Assembly: GCA_024710355.1 (NCBI GenBank)
Contig: JANJUX010000025.1
Location: 1 to 64,000, forward strand
DNA: 64,000 nt
Source: Candidatus Rifleibacteriota bacterium
GTDB lineage: Bacteria > Muiribacteriota > Ozemobacteria > Ozemobacterales > Ozemobacteraceae
Direction: 5' to 3'
In this document: positions 15,725-24,524 of the stretch, piece after piece
Layout of the letters: every line of letters begins with the position of its first letter
Numbering within the stretch: position 1 is the first letter of the stretch
Notes under the pieces: model-generated
What the model was told of the DNA's origin: nothing
Databases searched by the model: none
The model's input: the letters and a program-made list of their open reading frames with translations, nothing else
Position numbers and translations under genes: made by a program

Positions 15725-16810
15725 TCAATCGTTGATTCTTTTCACAATGTAAAAACCGACAAAGGCGAAGATGATGTTTTGTGCCCAGGCTGCGAGCAGC
15801 GGTGGCAGGAAGCCTGATTTGCCGAGGGCGGTGAACAGGCTCATCATGACGTAATAAATAAAAATGATGAGAATCGAAACCCCGAAGCCGATAAAGGCGC
15901 CGCTGCGGTTATTCGTGAGCCCAAAACTGGCGCCGATGATCGCGAAGAAAAAGCTGGCGAACGGCAGCGAGGTTTTCATTGCCAGACCGACCCGCATCTC
16001 GGTAGTATCCATGAACTGCGTGCGCTCATAGGCTTCGATTCTACCCTTGAGCTCAGAATAACTCATTTCGTTTGGCTTTTTGCTCTGCCGGGCAAAATCT
16101 TCAGGGCTTTCTTCGATTGTGGCCATTCTCAGCTCCGGGCGGGTTGCCGGCGCCGCCAGCCCGTCTGCCTCAGAATAAGACTGCTCGATTACTGATTTGA
16201 GAACCCAGGCTGAGCCGTCCCACTCGGCGGTAGCCGCAGAGATGCGCTTTTCAAGGACGCCTTTGTCGTCGTAGTATTCGAGCAGCACTTTTTCCATCAG
16301 ACCGCGCTTTTCAAAAACCTTGCGGGCGTAGGCGAAGGCGCCGTCAGAGGTTCGCATTACCGAATTTTCAGAAGCCTCAGGCTCGACGAGACGCATTATT
16401 TCGGTTCGTCTGATGTTTCTCGCCTGCTGATTTGCAGTCGGAACGACGAGCTCATTGAATACAAAACTGAAGAGAGTGACCATCAGTGCGAAAATAACCA
16501 CCGGCAGAAGAATTCTGAAAAAATTGGTGCCGCCGGCTCTGAGAGCGGTCGTTTCTGAATCTTTCGACATGCGCCCGAATACGAGCAGGTTCGCCAGCAA
16601 TACCGACATCGGGAAGGTGAAGATCATGTCCTGGGGCAGGCGGTTAAGAAACCAGCGCCCCATGACGCTCATCGGGATGTTTTCGTTGACAATGCTTTGC
16701 AGAGTCGACATCAGAGGATCGATAGCGATGATGGTCACAAAGAGAAAAAAGCCGAAGAGAAACGGCCCGATCAGCTGAGTGAATATGTATCTGTCTAGAA
16801 TTCGAATCAT
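15725..16810 (-). CDS. LptF/LptG family permease
   Basis: A 361-residue membrane protein with the LptF/G (YjgP/YjgQ) architecture: MIRILDRYIFTQLIGPFLFG opening, three N-terminal helices, the conserved ELVVPTANQQARN segment after helix 3, a ~150-residue periplasmic jellyroll-type region, and three C-terminal helices (LPFASFFFAIIGASFGLT onward). These permeases, with LptB, extract lipopolysaccharide from the inner membrane and pass it to the Lpt bridge. Only one such gene is here; LptF and LptG cannot be told apart from sequence alone. It heads a three-gene leftward operon with its own promoter at 16859. Confidence 0.9.
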   Translation of the reverse strand: MIRILDRYIFTQLIGPFLFGFFLFVTIIAIDPLMSTLQSIVNENIPMSVMGRWFLNRLPQDMIFTFPMSVLLANLLVFGRMSKDSETTALRAGGTNFFRILLPVVIFALMVTLFSFVFNELVVPTANQQARNIRRTEIMRLVEPEASENSVMRTSDGAFAYARKVFEKRGLMEKVLLEYYDDKGVLEKRISAATAEWDGSAWVLKSVIEQSYSEADGLAAPATRPELRMATIEESPEDFARQSKKPNEMSYSELKGRIEAYERTQFMDTTEMRVGLAMKTSLPFASFFFAIIGASFGLTNNRSGAFIGFGVSILIIFIYYVMMSLFTALGKSGFLPPLLAAWAQNIIFAFVGFYIVKRIND

Positions 16811-16835
16811 TATGTATGAGTTTAACTCTGGCGGT

Positions 16836-16863
16836 TTTAAATTTTTGAGGCAGGTGGTATTAT
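16836..16863 (+). promoter_or_regulatory. Promoter of the ugd-pse operon
   Basis: On plus, TTTAAA (16836-16841), a 16-base spacer, and an extended -10 TGGTATTAT (-10 hexamer 16858-16863). The start codon of ugd is 50 bases downstream. The -35 is weak; the extended -10 is the better evidence. Confidence 0.45.
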
Positions 16864-16887
16864 GACTCTCAATTTACCATATTTCAA
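16859..16887 (-). promoter_or_regulatory. Promoter of the lptG-type operon
   Basis: On minus, TTGAAA (16882-16887) and CATAAT (16859-16864) lie 17 bases apart; each matches the sigma-70 consensus at five of six positions. Its -10 overlaps the -10 proposed for ugd on the other strand. Confidence 0.6.
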
Positions 16888-16912
16888 CCACAGATGAGAA
16901 AGGAAGTAGAAA

Positions 16913-18232
16913 ATGAAGATTGCCATGATCGGAACAGGTTACGTCGGGCTGGTTACCGGCACCTGTTTTGCTGAATCTGGAAATGATGTTGTCTGCGTCG
17001 ATACTAACGAGCAAAAGATCAATGACCTGAAAAATGGCATTATCCCGATATATGAACCCGGCCTCGATACCCTGGTCAAAAGAAATGTCGAAGAAGAAAG
17101 ACTTTCTTTCACCACCAACCTTGAAGAAGCCGTGAAAAAGTCGCTTCTGCTCTTTATAGCGGTTGGCACGCCGCCGGGCGAAGATGGTTCAGCCGATCTG
17201 CAGCATGTTCTTGCTGTTGCCCGCGGTATCGGCAGAAGCATGAATGAGTTCAAGATCATTGTCGACAAATCGACGGTGCCGGTCGGTACGGGCGCCAGGG
17301 TTCGCGCAACCATCCAGGAAGAGCTCGACCGGCGCGGCGAAAATATTCCCTTCGACGTCGTCAGCAACCCTGAATTTCTCAAAGAGGGCAATGCCATCGA
17401 CGATTTCATGAAACCTGACCGCGTGGTTATAGGCTGCGAAGACGTGCGCACCGGCGAACTGATGAAAGAGCTTTATTCGCCCTTCGTCAGAACCGGCAAG
17501 CCAATCATAGTCATGGATCTCGCGTCGGCTGAAATGACTAAATACGCGGCTAACGCCATGCTGGCCACCAAAATCTCTTTTATGAACGATATTGCCAACC
17601 TCTGCGAAAAGCTGGGGGTTGATATTTCGCAGGTGCGCCAGGGCATCGGCTCTGACAGCCGCATTGGTTACCCGTTTATTTTCCCGGGGGCTGGCTACGG
17701 CGGCTCATGCTTTCCGAAAGATGTGCAGGCTCTCGTGAAAATGGGCGAGCAGAACAGCTACCAGCTGCAGATTCTCGAAGCGGTCGAAGCGGTGAACGAG
17801 CGCCAGAAAAAGGTTCTGTTCAACAAGCTCAAGAATCGTTTCGGTGCAGATCTCAAGAATAAAACGATTGCGGTCTGGGGCCTGGCATTCAAGCCCAATA
17901 CCGATGATATGCGCGAAGCACCGTCGATCGTTCTGATCGAGAATCTGCTGGCCGAAGGTGCTAAAGTCAGGGCCTACGACCCTGAAGCGACGAAAGAGGC
18001 CCAGAAGGTTTTCGGAGACCGCATTGCTTATGGCAAAAAGGTCTACGAGATTCTCGATGGAGCTGACGCGCTCGTGATCGTTACCGAATGGAATGAATTC
18101 AGACGCCCGGATTTCGACAAGATGAAAGGTCTGCTGAAACAGCCGGTCATTTTTGACGGGCGCAACCTTTTTGAGCCGAAGAAGATGGCTCAGCTCGGGT
18201 TCGAATATGAAGGGATCGGGAGAAAGCAATGA
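16913..18232 (+). CDS. ugd: UDP-glucose/GDP-mannose-type sugar nucleotide 6-dehydrogenase
   Basis: A 439-residue enzyme with all three domains of the family. The N-terminal Rossmann motif is [18 protein letters not shown]; the middle domain has [20 protein letters not shown]; the catalytic Cys266 sits in [13 protein letters not shown]; the C-terminal domain has [19 protein letters not shown]. It oxidises a nucleotide sugar (most often UDP-glucose to UDP-glucuronate) with two NAD+. AGGAAG lies before the ATG. Its last four bases overlap the next gene. As the first gene of the sugar cluster it may feed LPS, capsule or a modified flagellar glycan. Substrate is inferred from closest resemblance to Ugd/TuaD. 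Confidence 0.92.
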   Translation: MKIAMIGTGYVGLVTGTCFAESGNDVVCVDTNEQKINDLKNGIIPIYEPGLDTLVKRNVEEERLSFTTNLEEAVKKSLLLFIAVGTPPGEDGSADLQHVLAVARGIGRSMNEFKIIVDKSTVPVGTGARVRATIQEELDRRGENIPFDVVSNPEFLKEGNAIDDFMKPDRVVIGCEDVRTGELMKELYSPFVRTGKPIIVMDLASAEMTKYAANAMLATKISFMNDIANLCEKLGVDISQVRQGIGSDSRIGYPFIFPGAGYGGSCFPKDVQALVKMGEQNSYQLQILEAVEAVNERQKKVLFNKLKNRFGADLKNKTIAVWGLAFKPNTDDMREAPSIVLIENLLAEGAKVRAYDPEATKEAQKVFGDRIAYGKKVYEILDGADALVIVTEWNEFRRPDFDKMKGLLKQPVIFDGRNLFEPKKMAQLGFEYEGIGRKQ

Positions 18233-19236
18233 AATTGATATTGCCTGTTGCCGGCAAAGGCACACGCCTGAGACCGCACACTTTTACCAAGCCTAAATCG
18301 CTGGTGCGTGTGGCAGGTAAGACCGTTCTCCAGCACGTAATCGACGGGCTGAAAAAGCTGAAGATCGATGAATATATCATTATCACCGATGAAAACGGGC
18401 ATATAATTCAACGCTACATCGAGAAGCATTATCCTGAGCTGAAGGCCACCTATATTCAGCAGACCGAGCTTCTTGGGCCGGCACACGCCGTTTCACTGGC
18501 GGCCCCGCGCATTAACGAAACCGACGATGTTCTCGTGGTGTTCAACGATACACTGTTTGTTACCGACCTGACCCGCATTCCGGTTCTCTGCCAGGGCCTC
18601 GATGGTCTGATTTATTCAAAAGAGGTCGAAGACCCGAAGCGCTTCGGTGTTAACGTCATGAAAGACAATATCATCGTCGACATGGTTGAAAAGCCCGATA
18701 CACCGGTGAGTAACCTGGCTCAGGTCGGCATGTATTACCTTAAAGATGGCCGGCGCTTCATGGAATACATTCAGCGCAGTATTCACCAGAACCTCAGGGT
18801 AAAGGGTGAGTTTTATCTGCCAGAGGTTTTTAAGCTGATGATCGCAGATGGCATGAAACTTGGCGCGCCAGAGATCGAGCAGTGGCTGGATTGCGGCAAA
18901 CCCGAAACGCTGCTTCAGACCAATAAGATCCTTCTTGAGAGAGCCCAGGGCAACCATATCTGTATCGAAGGCTGCGTGATCATTCCGCCCGTATCGATTC
19001 ACCCCAGCGCTGAGGTCAGGCACAGTGTCATCGGCCCATATGTGTCGATAGCCAAAAATTGCAAAATTCACGATTCGATCATCAGAAATTCGGTCGTTAA
19101 TCCTTATTCGATACTGCGCAATACTATGCTTGACGAGTCTCTGATTGGTGACGCGGTCGAACTGACTGGCCAGCTGCAGAGATTGAATATCGGTGACAAC
19201 AGTGTTATCGATCTGAGCGGGCGAAACTTAGATTAA
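18229..19236 (+). CDS. Sugar-phosphate nucleotidyltransferase with left-handed helix tail
   Basis: A 335-residue enzyme of the RmlA/GlmU-N family. It opens with [24 protein letters not shown], the nucleotide-binding G-x-GTRL and PK(S) signature. [12 protein letters not shown] holds the metal-binding position. After ~240 residues come hexapeptide-like turns ([30 protein letters not shown]), a short left-handed beta helix. It joins a sugar-1-phosphate to an NTP. Candidates are glucose-1-phosphate thymidylyl- or uridylyltransferase; given ugd directly upstream, UTP:glucose-1-phosphate is the simplest reading. The substrate is not decided by sequence. ATGA overlap with ugd indicates coupling. Confidence 0.8.
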   Translation: MKLILPVAGKGTRLRPHTFTKPKSLVRVAGKTVLQHVIDGLKKLKIDEYIIITDENGHIIQRYIEKHYPELKATYIQQTELLGPAHAVSLAAPRINETDDVLVVFNDTLFVTDLTRIPVLCQGLDGLIYSKEVEDPKRFGVNVMKDNIIVDMVEKPDTPVSNLAQVGMYYLKDGRRFMEYIQRSIHQNLRVKGEFYLPEVFKLMIADGMKLGAPEIEQWLDCGKPETLLQTNKILLERAQGNHICIEGCVIIPPVSIHPSAEVRHSVIGPYVSIAKNCKIHDSIIRNSVVNPYSILRNTMLDESLIGDAVELTGQLQRLNIGDNSVIDLSGRNLD

Positions 19237-19246
19237 AGGAGAACCG

Positions 19247-20230
19247 ATGCTGGACGGCAAATCAATTCTGATCACCGGCGGAACCGGATCTTTCGGCAAA
19301 GCCTTCGTTAAAAAGGTTCTGCGCGACCACAAACCGCACAAGATCATTGTCTACTCACGCGACGAATTCAAGCAGTATCAGATGCAGCAGATGTTTGCGT
19401 CCGATCGTCTGCGATTCTTCATCGGCGATGTTCGCGACGAAAAGCGGCTGTATCGCGCCCTTACCGGCGTTGATTACGTCATTCACGCGGCTGCGATGAA
19501 ACAGGTGCCGGCATCTGAATACAACCCGTTCGAAGCGGTTCAGACAAACATCATGGGGGCGCAGAACCTTATTACAGCAGCTCTTGAAGCCGGTGTGCAG
19601 AAAGTCGTCGCCTTGAGTACCGACAAAGCCTGTAACCCGGTCAATCTGTATGGCGCCACCAAGCTTTGCTCTGACAAACTGTTCATCGCCGCCAATGCTT
19701 ACTCAGGCAAGCTGATCACCCGCTTTGCGGTAGTGCGCTATGGTAACGTTCTTGGCAGTCGCGGCAGCGTGGTGCCTCTTTACAGAGAACTGGCCGCAAA
19801 AAATGAAGACCTGCCGGTTACCGATGAGCGTATGACCCGGTTCTGGATAACCCTGCCGCAGGCGGTTCAGTTCGTTATCGACTCGTTCAATCTTATGAAC
19901 GGTGGCGAACTGTTTATTCCGAAAATTCCGAGCATGCGCATCACCGATCTGGCCGAGGCGATCGCCCCCGGCTGCAGAATAAAGAAAATTGGCATCCGGC
20001 CTGGCGAAAAACTCCATGAAATGATGATTTCGCGTGATGATTCGCGGCATCTTTTCGAGCTGGGTGACCGCTATATTAAAATGCCTGACTTTCCGTTCTG
20101 GAAAGTGGTGCTTCCCGAAGGGGCGGTGCCAGTCACCGACGGTTTCGAATACGCCAGTGATACCAATACCCAATGGCTGGATGTCGAGCAGCTCAAAAAT
20201 GTTCTGCAGCAGGAAGGTGTAGTCGAGTGA
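19247..20230 (+). CDS. pseB: UDP-N-acetylglucosamine 4,6-dehydratase (inverting), PseB
   Basis: First step of pseudaminic acid synthesis: UDP-GlcNAc is dehydrated and epimerised at C5. The 327-residue protein shows the extended SDR NAD-binding motif ITGGTGSFGKAF, the PseB/FlaA1 phrase VYSRDEFKQYQM, DVRDEKRL, HAAAMKQVPASEYNPFE, and the catalytic region YGATKLCSDKLF. Length is normal. AAAGGAG precedes the ATG by about six bases. Its stop codon is embedded in the start of pseC. The full set pseB-C-F-G-I-H follows in the same orientation. Confidence 0.95.
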   Translation: MLDGKSILITGGTGSFGKAFVKKVLRDHKPHKIIVYSRDEFKQYQMQQMFASDRLRFFIGDVRDEKRLYRALTGVDYVIHAAAMKQVPASEYNPFEAVQTNIMGAQNLITAALEAGVQKVVALSTDKACNPVNLYGATKLCSDKLFIAANAYSGKLITRFAVVRYGNVLGSRGSVVPLYRELAAKNEDLPVTDERMTRFWITLPQAVQFVIDSFNLMNGGELFIPKIPSMRITDLAEAIAPGCRIKKIGIRPGEKLHEMMISRDDSRHLFELGDRYIKMPDFPFWKVVLPEGAVPVTDGFEYASDTNTQWLDVEQLKNVLQQEGVVE

Positions 20231-21429
20231 GCTTTATTCCATACGGTCGGCAGCACATTACCGACGAAGATATCGCGGCGGTCGTCGAAGTTCTTAAATC
20301 TGATTATCTGACGCAGGGGCCTGCAATAGAAACTTTCGAAAAAGCCCTCTGCCAGGAAACTGGCGCTCAGTTTGCCGTGGCCTGCAGTAACGGTACTACC
20401 GCACTGCATCTGGCAGCCATCGCTGGCGGTATTGGCCCGGGTGATCGCGTTGTTGTGCCGCCGATAACCTTCGTTGCCAGCGCTAACTGCGCCCGTTACA
20501 ACGGTGCCGAAATTCTTTTCGCCGACATTGACCCGGCAACCCTGACCATGTCACCTCTGGTCTGTCGTCGCATACTTGAAAAGTGTGCTGCCGAGGGGCG
20601 GCCGGTTAAGGCGGTAATAACCGTCGATCTGGCCGGGCATCCATGCGACATGCAGGCTTTCGCCCTTCTGAAAAAAGAATTTGGCTTCGTCTGGATTCAG
20701 GATGCCTGTCATTCTATCGGCGCCAGCTGGGAAGACAATCTCGGCATCCGCTGGAAAGTCGGTGAATTCCCGGCCGTTGATATGACCGTATACAGTTTTC
20801 ACCCAGTTAAACACATTACAACCGGTGAGGGCGGCATGATTTCGACTCATTCTGAAGCTCTGGCTGCCAATATGCGCCTGCACCGCAGTCATGGCATCAT
20901 GCGTGACCCTGCGGGATTTCAGAACCCGTCAGAGGCTTTCGCTGCTGACGGCAGCGCCAATCCCTGGTATTACGAGATGCAGAAACTTGGCTTCAATTAT
21001 CGCATTACCGATATTCAGGCAGCTCTTGGCACATCACAGCTGAGGCGGCTGGCCGAAAACATCGTTAAACGGCAGGCGATTGTCGCCGCTTATCAGAGCC
21101 GGCTGGCCGGCCTGCCATGGCTGAAGTTTCCGCAGGTTGCCGACGGGGTCAGCCATGCCTATCATCTGGCAGTCGTGCAGATAGATTTTGCTGCCGCCGG
21201 GCGCACCCGGGCCGAAGTAATGAATCGGCTCAAGGCCGACGAAATCGGCACGCAGGTGCATTACATACCGATTCCGATGATGCCTTATTATGCTGGCACT
21301 GTCGACTCTGCAGAAATTCCGGATTCGCTGGCCTATTACCGGCAGGCATTGTCGCTGCCGTGCTTTCCGCAGATGGGTGAAGCAGAAATAGAGCGAGTCT
21401 GCAGCTCGCTTAAAAAGGCACTGGCATGA
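20227..21429 (+). CDS. pseC: UDP-4-amino-4,6-dideoxy-N-acetyl-altrosamine transaminase, PseC
   Basis: PLP-dependent aminotransferase of the DegT/DnrJ/EryC1 family, second step of the pseudaminic pathway. The 400-residue protein starts IPYGRQHITDEDIAAVVEVL, has the cofactor pocket CSNGTTALHLAAIA, FVASANCARY and QDACHSIGASW, and the PLP-binding lysine in SFHPVKHITTGEGG. The start is the GTG at 20227, overlapping the pseB stop as GTGA and preceded by AGGAAGG. The frame is open further upstream inside pseB, but that part is not conserved-looking. pseF begins in an ATGA overlap at its end. Confidence 0.94.
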   Translation: MSFIPYGRQHITDEDIAAVVEVLKSDYLTQGPAIETFEKALCQETGAQFAVACSNGTTALHLAAIAGGIGPGDRVVVPPITFVASANCARYNGAEILFADIDPATLTMSPLVCRRILEKCAAEGRPVKAVITVDLAGHPCDMQAFALLKKEFGFVWIQDACHSIGASWEDNLGIRWKVGEFPAVDMTVYSFHPVKHITTGEGGMISTHSEALAANMRLHRSHGIMRDPAGFQNPSEAFAADGSANPWYYEMQKLGFNYRITDIQAALGTSQLRRLAENIVKRQAIVAAYQSRLAGLPWLKFPQVADGVSHAYHLAVVQIDFAAAGRTRAEVMNRLKADEIGTQVHYIPIPMMPYYAGTVDSAEIPDSLAYYRQALSLPCFPQMGEAEIERVCSSLKKALA

Positions 21430-22208
21430 ACAGCAGGGTTAAAAATCAGGTGATCATTCAGGCAAGAATGGGTTCAACCCGCCTGCCCGGAAAAACCGCC
21501 TTAAAACTTGGCCGTCGCACGGTTCTCGAACACGTGGTTCGCCGCAGCGGTGCAGCCATGCTGGTTAATCGGGTCGTTGTCGCTACCACTGAACTGGCCG
21601 GTGATGACGAGCTTGCCGCCTGGTGCGATGAGCGAGGGGTGCCATGTGTGCGCGGCAGCTCAGAAGATGTTCTGTCGCGCTATCTGCTGGCGGCCGAGAG
21701 GTTTCCCTGTGAGAACATCATCAGAATTACCGCCGACTGCCCGCTGATCGACCCGGGTATCATCGATGCGCTTCTGTCGTTGCACGCCGGCATCGATGCC
21801 GATTATACGTCGAATGTCATTCCGCCGACTTTTCCGGTGGGTTTCGATGCTGAGGTCATTAAAACGTCTGTGTTGCAGAATGTCGGGCACCTGGCCGAGC
21901 TGGCTTCGCACCGCGAACATGTCACCCTGTTCATTCGCGAGAATCTCGACCGCTTTAGAACAGCCAATCTCAGTTACGGGCAAAGTTACGAGCATATCAG
22001 GCTGACACTCGATCGCGATAACGACTATCAGCTGTTGACCAAAGTTTTTGCCCATTTCGACAACGGACCTGAGCTTTTTTCTTTCTATCAGATCATGGAA
22101 TTTTTAGAACAGAATCCTGGTTTGATTGCCATCAACTCTGATGTCGACCGCTTCGAAGGAATGAAAAAGTCGGCAGCTTCAGAGAACCGCAGGCTTAAAT
22201 GGCAATAG
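21426..22208 (+). CDS. pseF: Pseudaminic acid cytidylyltransferase, PseF (SpsF-like)
   Basis: A 260-residue cytidylyltransferase-like protein. The signature VIIQARMGSTRLPGKTALKL is the CTP-binding loop, and IIRITADCPLIDPGIIDALL the metal-binding region. The family activates nonulosonic acids to CMP-sugars; in this cluster the expected product is CMP-pseudaminic acid, the donor for Maf enzymes. The sequence is of the SpsF type rather than classical NeuA, which is common in pseudaminic clusters of Gram-positive-like arrangement. It overlaps pseC by four bases and pseG by ten. Confidence 0.85.
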   Translation: MNSRVKNQVIIQARMGSTRLPGKTALKLGRRTVLEHVVRRSGAAMLVNRVVVATTELAGDDELAAWCDERGVPCVRGSSEDVLSRYLLAAERFPCENIIRITADCPLIDPGIIDALLSLHAGIDADYTSNVIPPTFPVGFDAEVIKTSVLQNVGHLAELASHREHVTLFIRENLDRFRTANLSYGQSYEHIRLTLDRDNDYQLLTKVFAHFDNGPELFSFYQIMEFLEQNPGLIAINSDVDRFEGMKKSAASENRRLKWQ

Positions 22209-23494
22209 TTCTCAACAGGCGCGGGCTGATACCGACGAAAACGGCTGTTTTCCGGGTTGATGCCGGCCCCGGCATTGGTATGGGGCATTTCATGCGCTGC
22301 CGAACCCTTGCTTTTGAGATGATCAGACGTAACTGGGTCGTATTTTTCGTCGGGCACGGCCTGCCGGAAGAGCTGCTTGAAGAGACCTCAGGTGACGTCA
22401 ATCGGGTGATAAACCTTATCGATTTTGCCCATTTTAAAGAATCGCGCGAAGATGCGGTCGCTTTTTTCAACTTTCTCAGCGAACGCTTTCACTGGTTCGT
22501 CGACTGCGTCATCATCGACACCTATCGCTACAGTCGCGATGACTATGCTCTTTTTCAGCGGTTCAACCCTGGCAGAGTGCATATTGTCGTCATTGACGAC
22601 CTGGCCAACCGCGATACTCCGGCTCAGATAGTCATTAACCCGAACCCTTTGTTCGACCCGACGCCCTATAACCGCCAGAAGATACCCTATATTCTCTGCG
22701 GCGAAAAATACACGCTGATCCGGCCCGAAATCTGCGCTGTTATTGGCAGAACTTATCGCGCTGATGGCCCGATTATGGTGACTCTCGGCGGCGGCGATGT
22801 GGTTGAGCATCTGATGAAAGTGCTCGAAGCCATACCCGAAGACGTGCCAAACCCTGTCTGCGTTTCGGTTTCCGATAATTGCCCGCGCCTTGAAATCGAG
22901 GCCTGGATTGCACGTAATCCGATCCGGCGCTATATCAACACCGACAGCCGGAAGTTCCCTGAACTGCTTGCCAGCGCCTCTCTTGCACTGACGGGTGGCG
23001 GCACCACGCTCTGGGAAGTCTATGCGCTCGGGGTTCCGAGTCTTTGCCTGCTGTGGGTTGACAATCAGCGCCAGACTTCGGTTATCATCAAGGAACAGGC
23101 TACCAGTTTTCTGGTCGATATCGTGTCGCGCATAAATATAGACCTGCAGTCTGAATGGCTCGAAAACAGCCTGCAGACTTTTGTTAAAACTGTCGGTGGT
23201 CAGGGTCAGACGAGAAGTGTTCAGCAGCAGGGCTTTTGCGCCGATGAAGTGATCAGTCGCGAAAAAACCAGTCTTGGTATTGGCGACAGTGACCTTATCG
23301 ACACCGACTTTATCAGAAAAACTCTGGCGCGATTGCACGCTGAACCTGAATTCTGGAACGAAATGATCAGGCGACAGCAGGGGCTTATCGATGGCAAGGG
23401 CGCACAGCGATGTGTCGATGTGATTGATAGTTCTCAGTGGCTTGCGGTTCCGTTATTAGCAGCAGATTGGAGTAGAACCTATGAAAATTGGTAA
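22199..23494 (+). CDS. pseG: UDP-2,4-diacetamido-trideoxy-altropyranose hydrolase, PseG, with long C-terminus
   Basis: GT-B-fold hydrolase that releases UDP before condensation with PEP. Visible motifs are FRVDAGPGIGMGHFMRCRTLA with the catalytic-type His, VVIDDLANRD, MVTLGGGDVVEHLMKVLEAI, and ALTGGGTTLWEVYALGVPSL near residue 270. At 431 residues it is longer than typical PseG (roughly 270-360). The excess is about 130 residues after the GT-B core, with a helical stretch and no recognisable motif. It overlaps pseF by ten bases and pseI by fourteen, so the tail is truly coding up to the pseI start. Confidence 0.88.
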   Translation: MAIVLNRRGLIPTKTAVFRVDAGPGIGMGHFMRCRTLAFEMIRRNWVVFFVGHGLPEELLEETSGDVNRVINLIDFAHFKESREDAVAFFNFLSERFHWFVDCVIIDTYRYSRDDYALFQRFNPGRVHIVVIDDLANRDTPAQIVINPNPLFDPTPYNRQKIPYILCGEKYTLIRPEICAVIGRTYRADGPIMVTLGGGDVVEHLMKVLEAIPEDVPNPVCVSVSDNCPRLEIEAWIARNPIRRYINTDSRKFPELLASASLALTGGGTTLWEVYALGVPSLCLLWVDNQRQTSVIIKEQATSFLVDIVSRINIDLQSEWLENSLQTFVKTVGGQGQTRSVQQQGFCADEVISREKTSLGIGDSDLIDTDFIRKTLARLHAEPEFWNEMIRRQQGLIDGKGAQRCVDVIDSSQWLAVPLLAADWSRTYENW

Positions 23495-24524
23495 ATTCGA
23501 AATCGGTGAAAACCGGCCCTGTTTCATTATTGCCGAAGCTGGCAGCAACCATAACCGTGATTTTAACAACGCGAAAAAGCTGATCGACGTGGCGGTCGAG
23601 GCTGGCGCCGATGCGGTCAAATTTCAGATTTTTTCGGCCGAAGCGATTTATTCGAAGAAAACTCCGATGGCGAGCTACCTCAAAAAGGAAAAGCTGGCGA
23701 AAGACAACGAAACGCTGTGGGATGTCATCAAGCGTATCGAAATCCCGCGCCAGTGGACTCCTGACTTGATGGCCTACTGTCGCGAGAAGGGCATCATGTT
23801 CCTTTCGACGCCTTTCGATCTTAAGGCCGTCGACGAACTCGAAGCCGCCGGAGTCGAGGCCTATAAGGTCGCCAGCTTTGAAATCACCCACCTGCCGATG
23901 CTGCGGAAAATCTCGGCAACCGGCAAACCGATTATCCTTTCGACCGGCATGGCGAGTCTTGAAGATATTGAAGTGGCTCTGAAGGCGGTCAAAGAGGGCG
24001 GCAGCAGTCAGGTCGCCCTTTTGCATTGTGCCATTGCCTACCCGCCGAAGTATGAAGACATCAATCTGCGGGCCATGGATACCATGAAACAGGCTTTTCA
24101 GGTGCCGGTCGGTTTTTCTGATCACACCATGGGGCATGTAACCGATGTGGCGGCCGTCGCCCGCGGGGCCTGTATCATCGAGAAGCATTTTACCCTGTCG
24201 CGCAAGCAGGAAGGCCCGGATCACCCGTTCTCGCTTGAGCCGCATGAGCTGAAAGAGATGATTACCGCCATCAGGCAGACCGAAAAAATTCTCGGGTCGC
24301 CTTTCAAACAGCACACTGTCGCCGAAAACGAACTTTACCGTATTGCGCGCCGCAGTCTGGTCGCAGCGGTCAAGATTCCGGCCGGAACAAAGATCACTGA
24401 AGACATGATTGCCGTAAAAAGGCCCGGTTTCGGGATTCCGGTACGGCACATGGAAATCGTGATCGGTCGCACCGCAAAAGTCGATATCGATGAGGATGAT
24501 ATTCTCACATGGGAAATGATCTGA
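23481..24524 (+). CDS. pseI: Pseudaminic acid synthase, PseI
   Basis: A 347-residue NeuB-family synthase that condenses PEP with 2,4-diacetamido-2,4,6-trideoxy-altrose. The barrel domain opens with FIIAEAGSNHNRDF and has GADAVKFQIFSAE, STPFDLKAVDELE, ILSTGMASLEDIE and FSDHTMGH; the last ~55 residues form the SAF/antifreeze-like domain (IPAGTKITEDMIAVKRPGFG). EKHFTLSRKQEGPDH is typical of PseI. It could be confused with NeuB or LegI, but the complete pse gene set argues for pseudaminic acid. It overlaps pseG by 14 bases and pseH by 16. Confidence 0.93.
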   Translation: MKIGKFEIGENRPCFIIAEAGSNHNRDFNNAKKLIDVAVEAGADAVKFQIFSAEAIYSKKTPMASYLKKEKLAKDNETLWDVIKRIEIPRQWTPDLMAYCREKGIMFLSTPFDLKAVDELEAAGVEAYKVASFEITHLPMLRKISATGKPIILSTGMASLEDIEVALKAVKEGGSSQVALLHCAIAYPPKYEDINLRAMDTMKQAFQVPVGFSDHTMGHVTDVAAVARGACIIEKHFTLSRKQEGPDHPFSLEPHELKEMITAIRQTEKILGSPFKQHTVAENELYRIARRSLVAAVKIPAGTKITEDMIAVKRPGFGIPVRHMEIVIGRTAKVDIDEDDILTWEMI

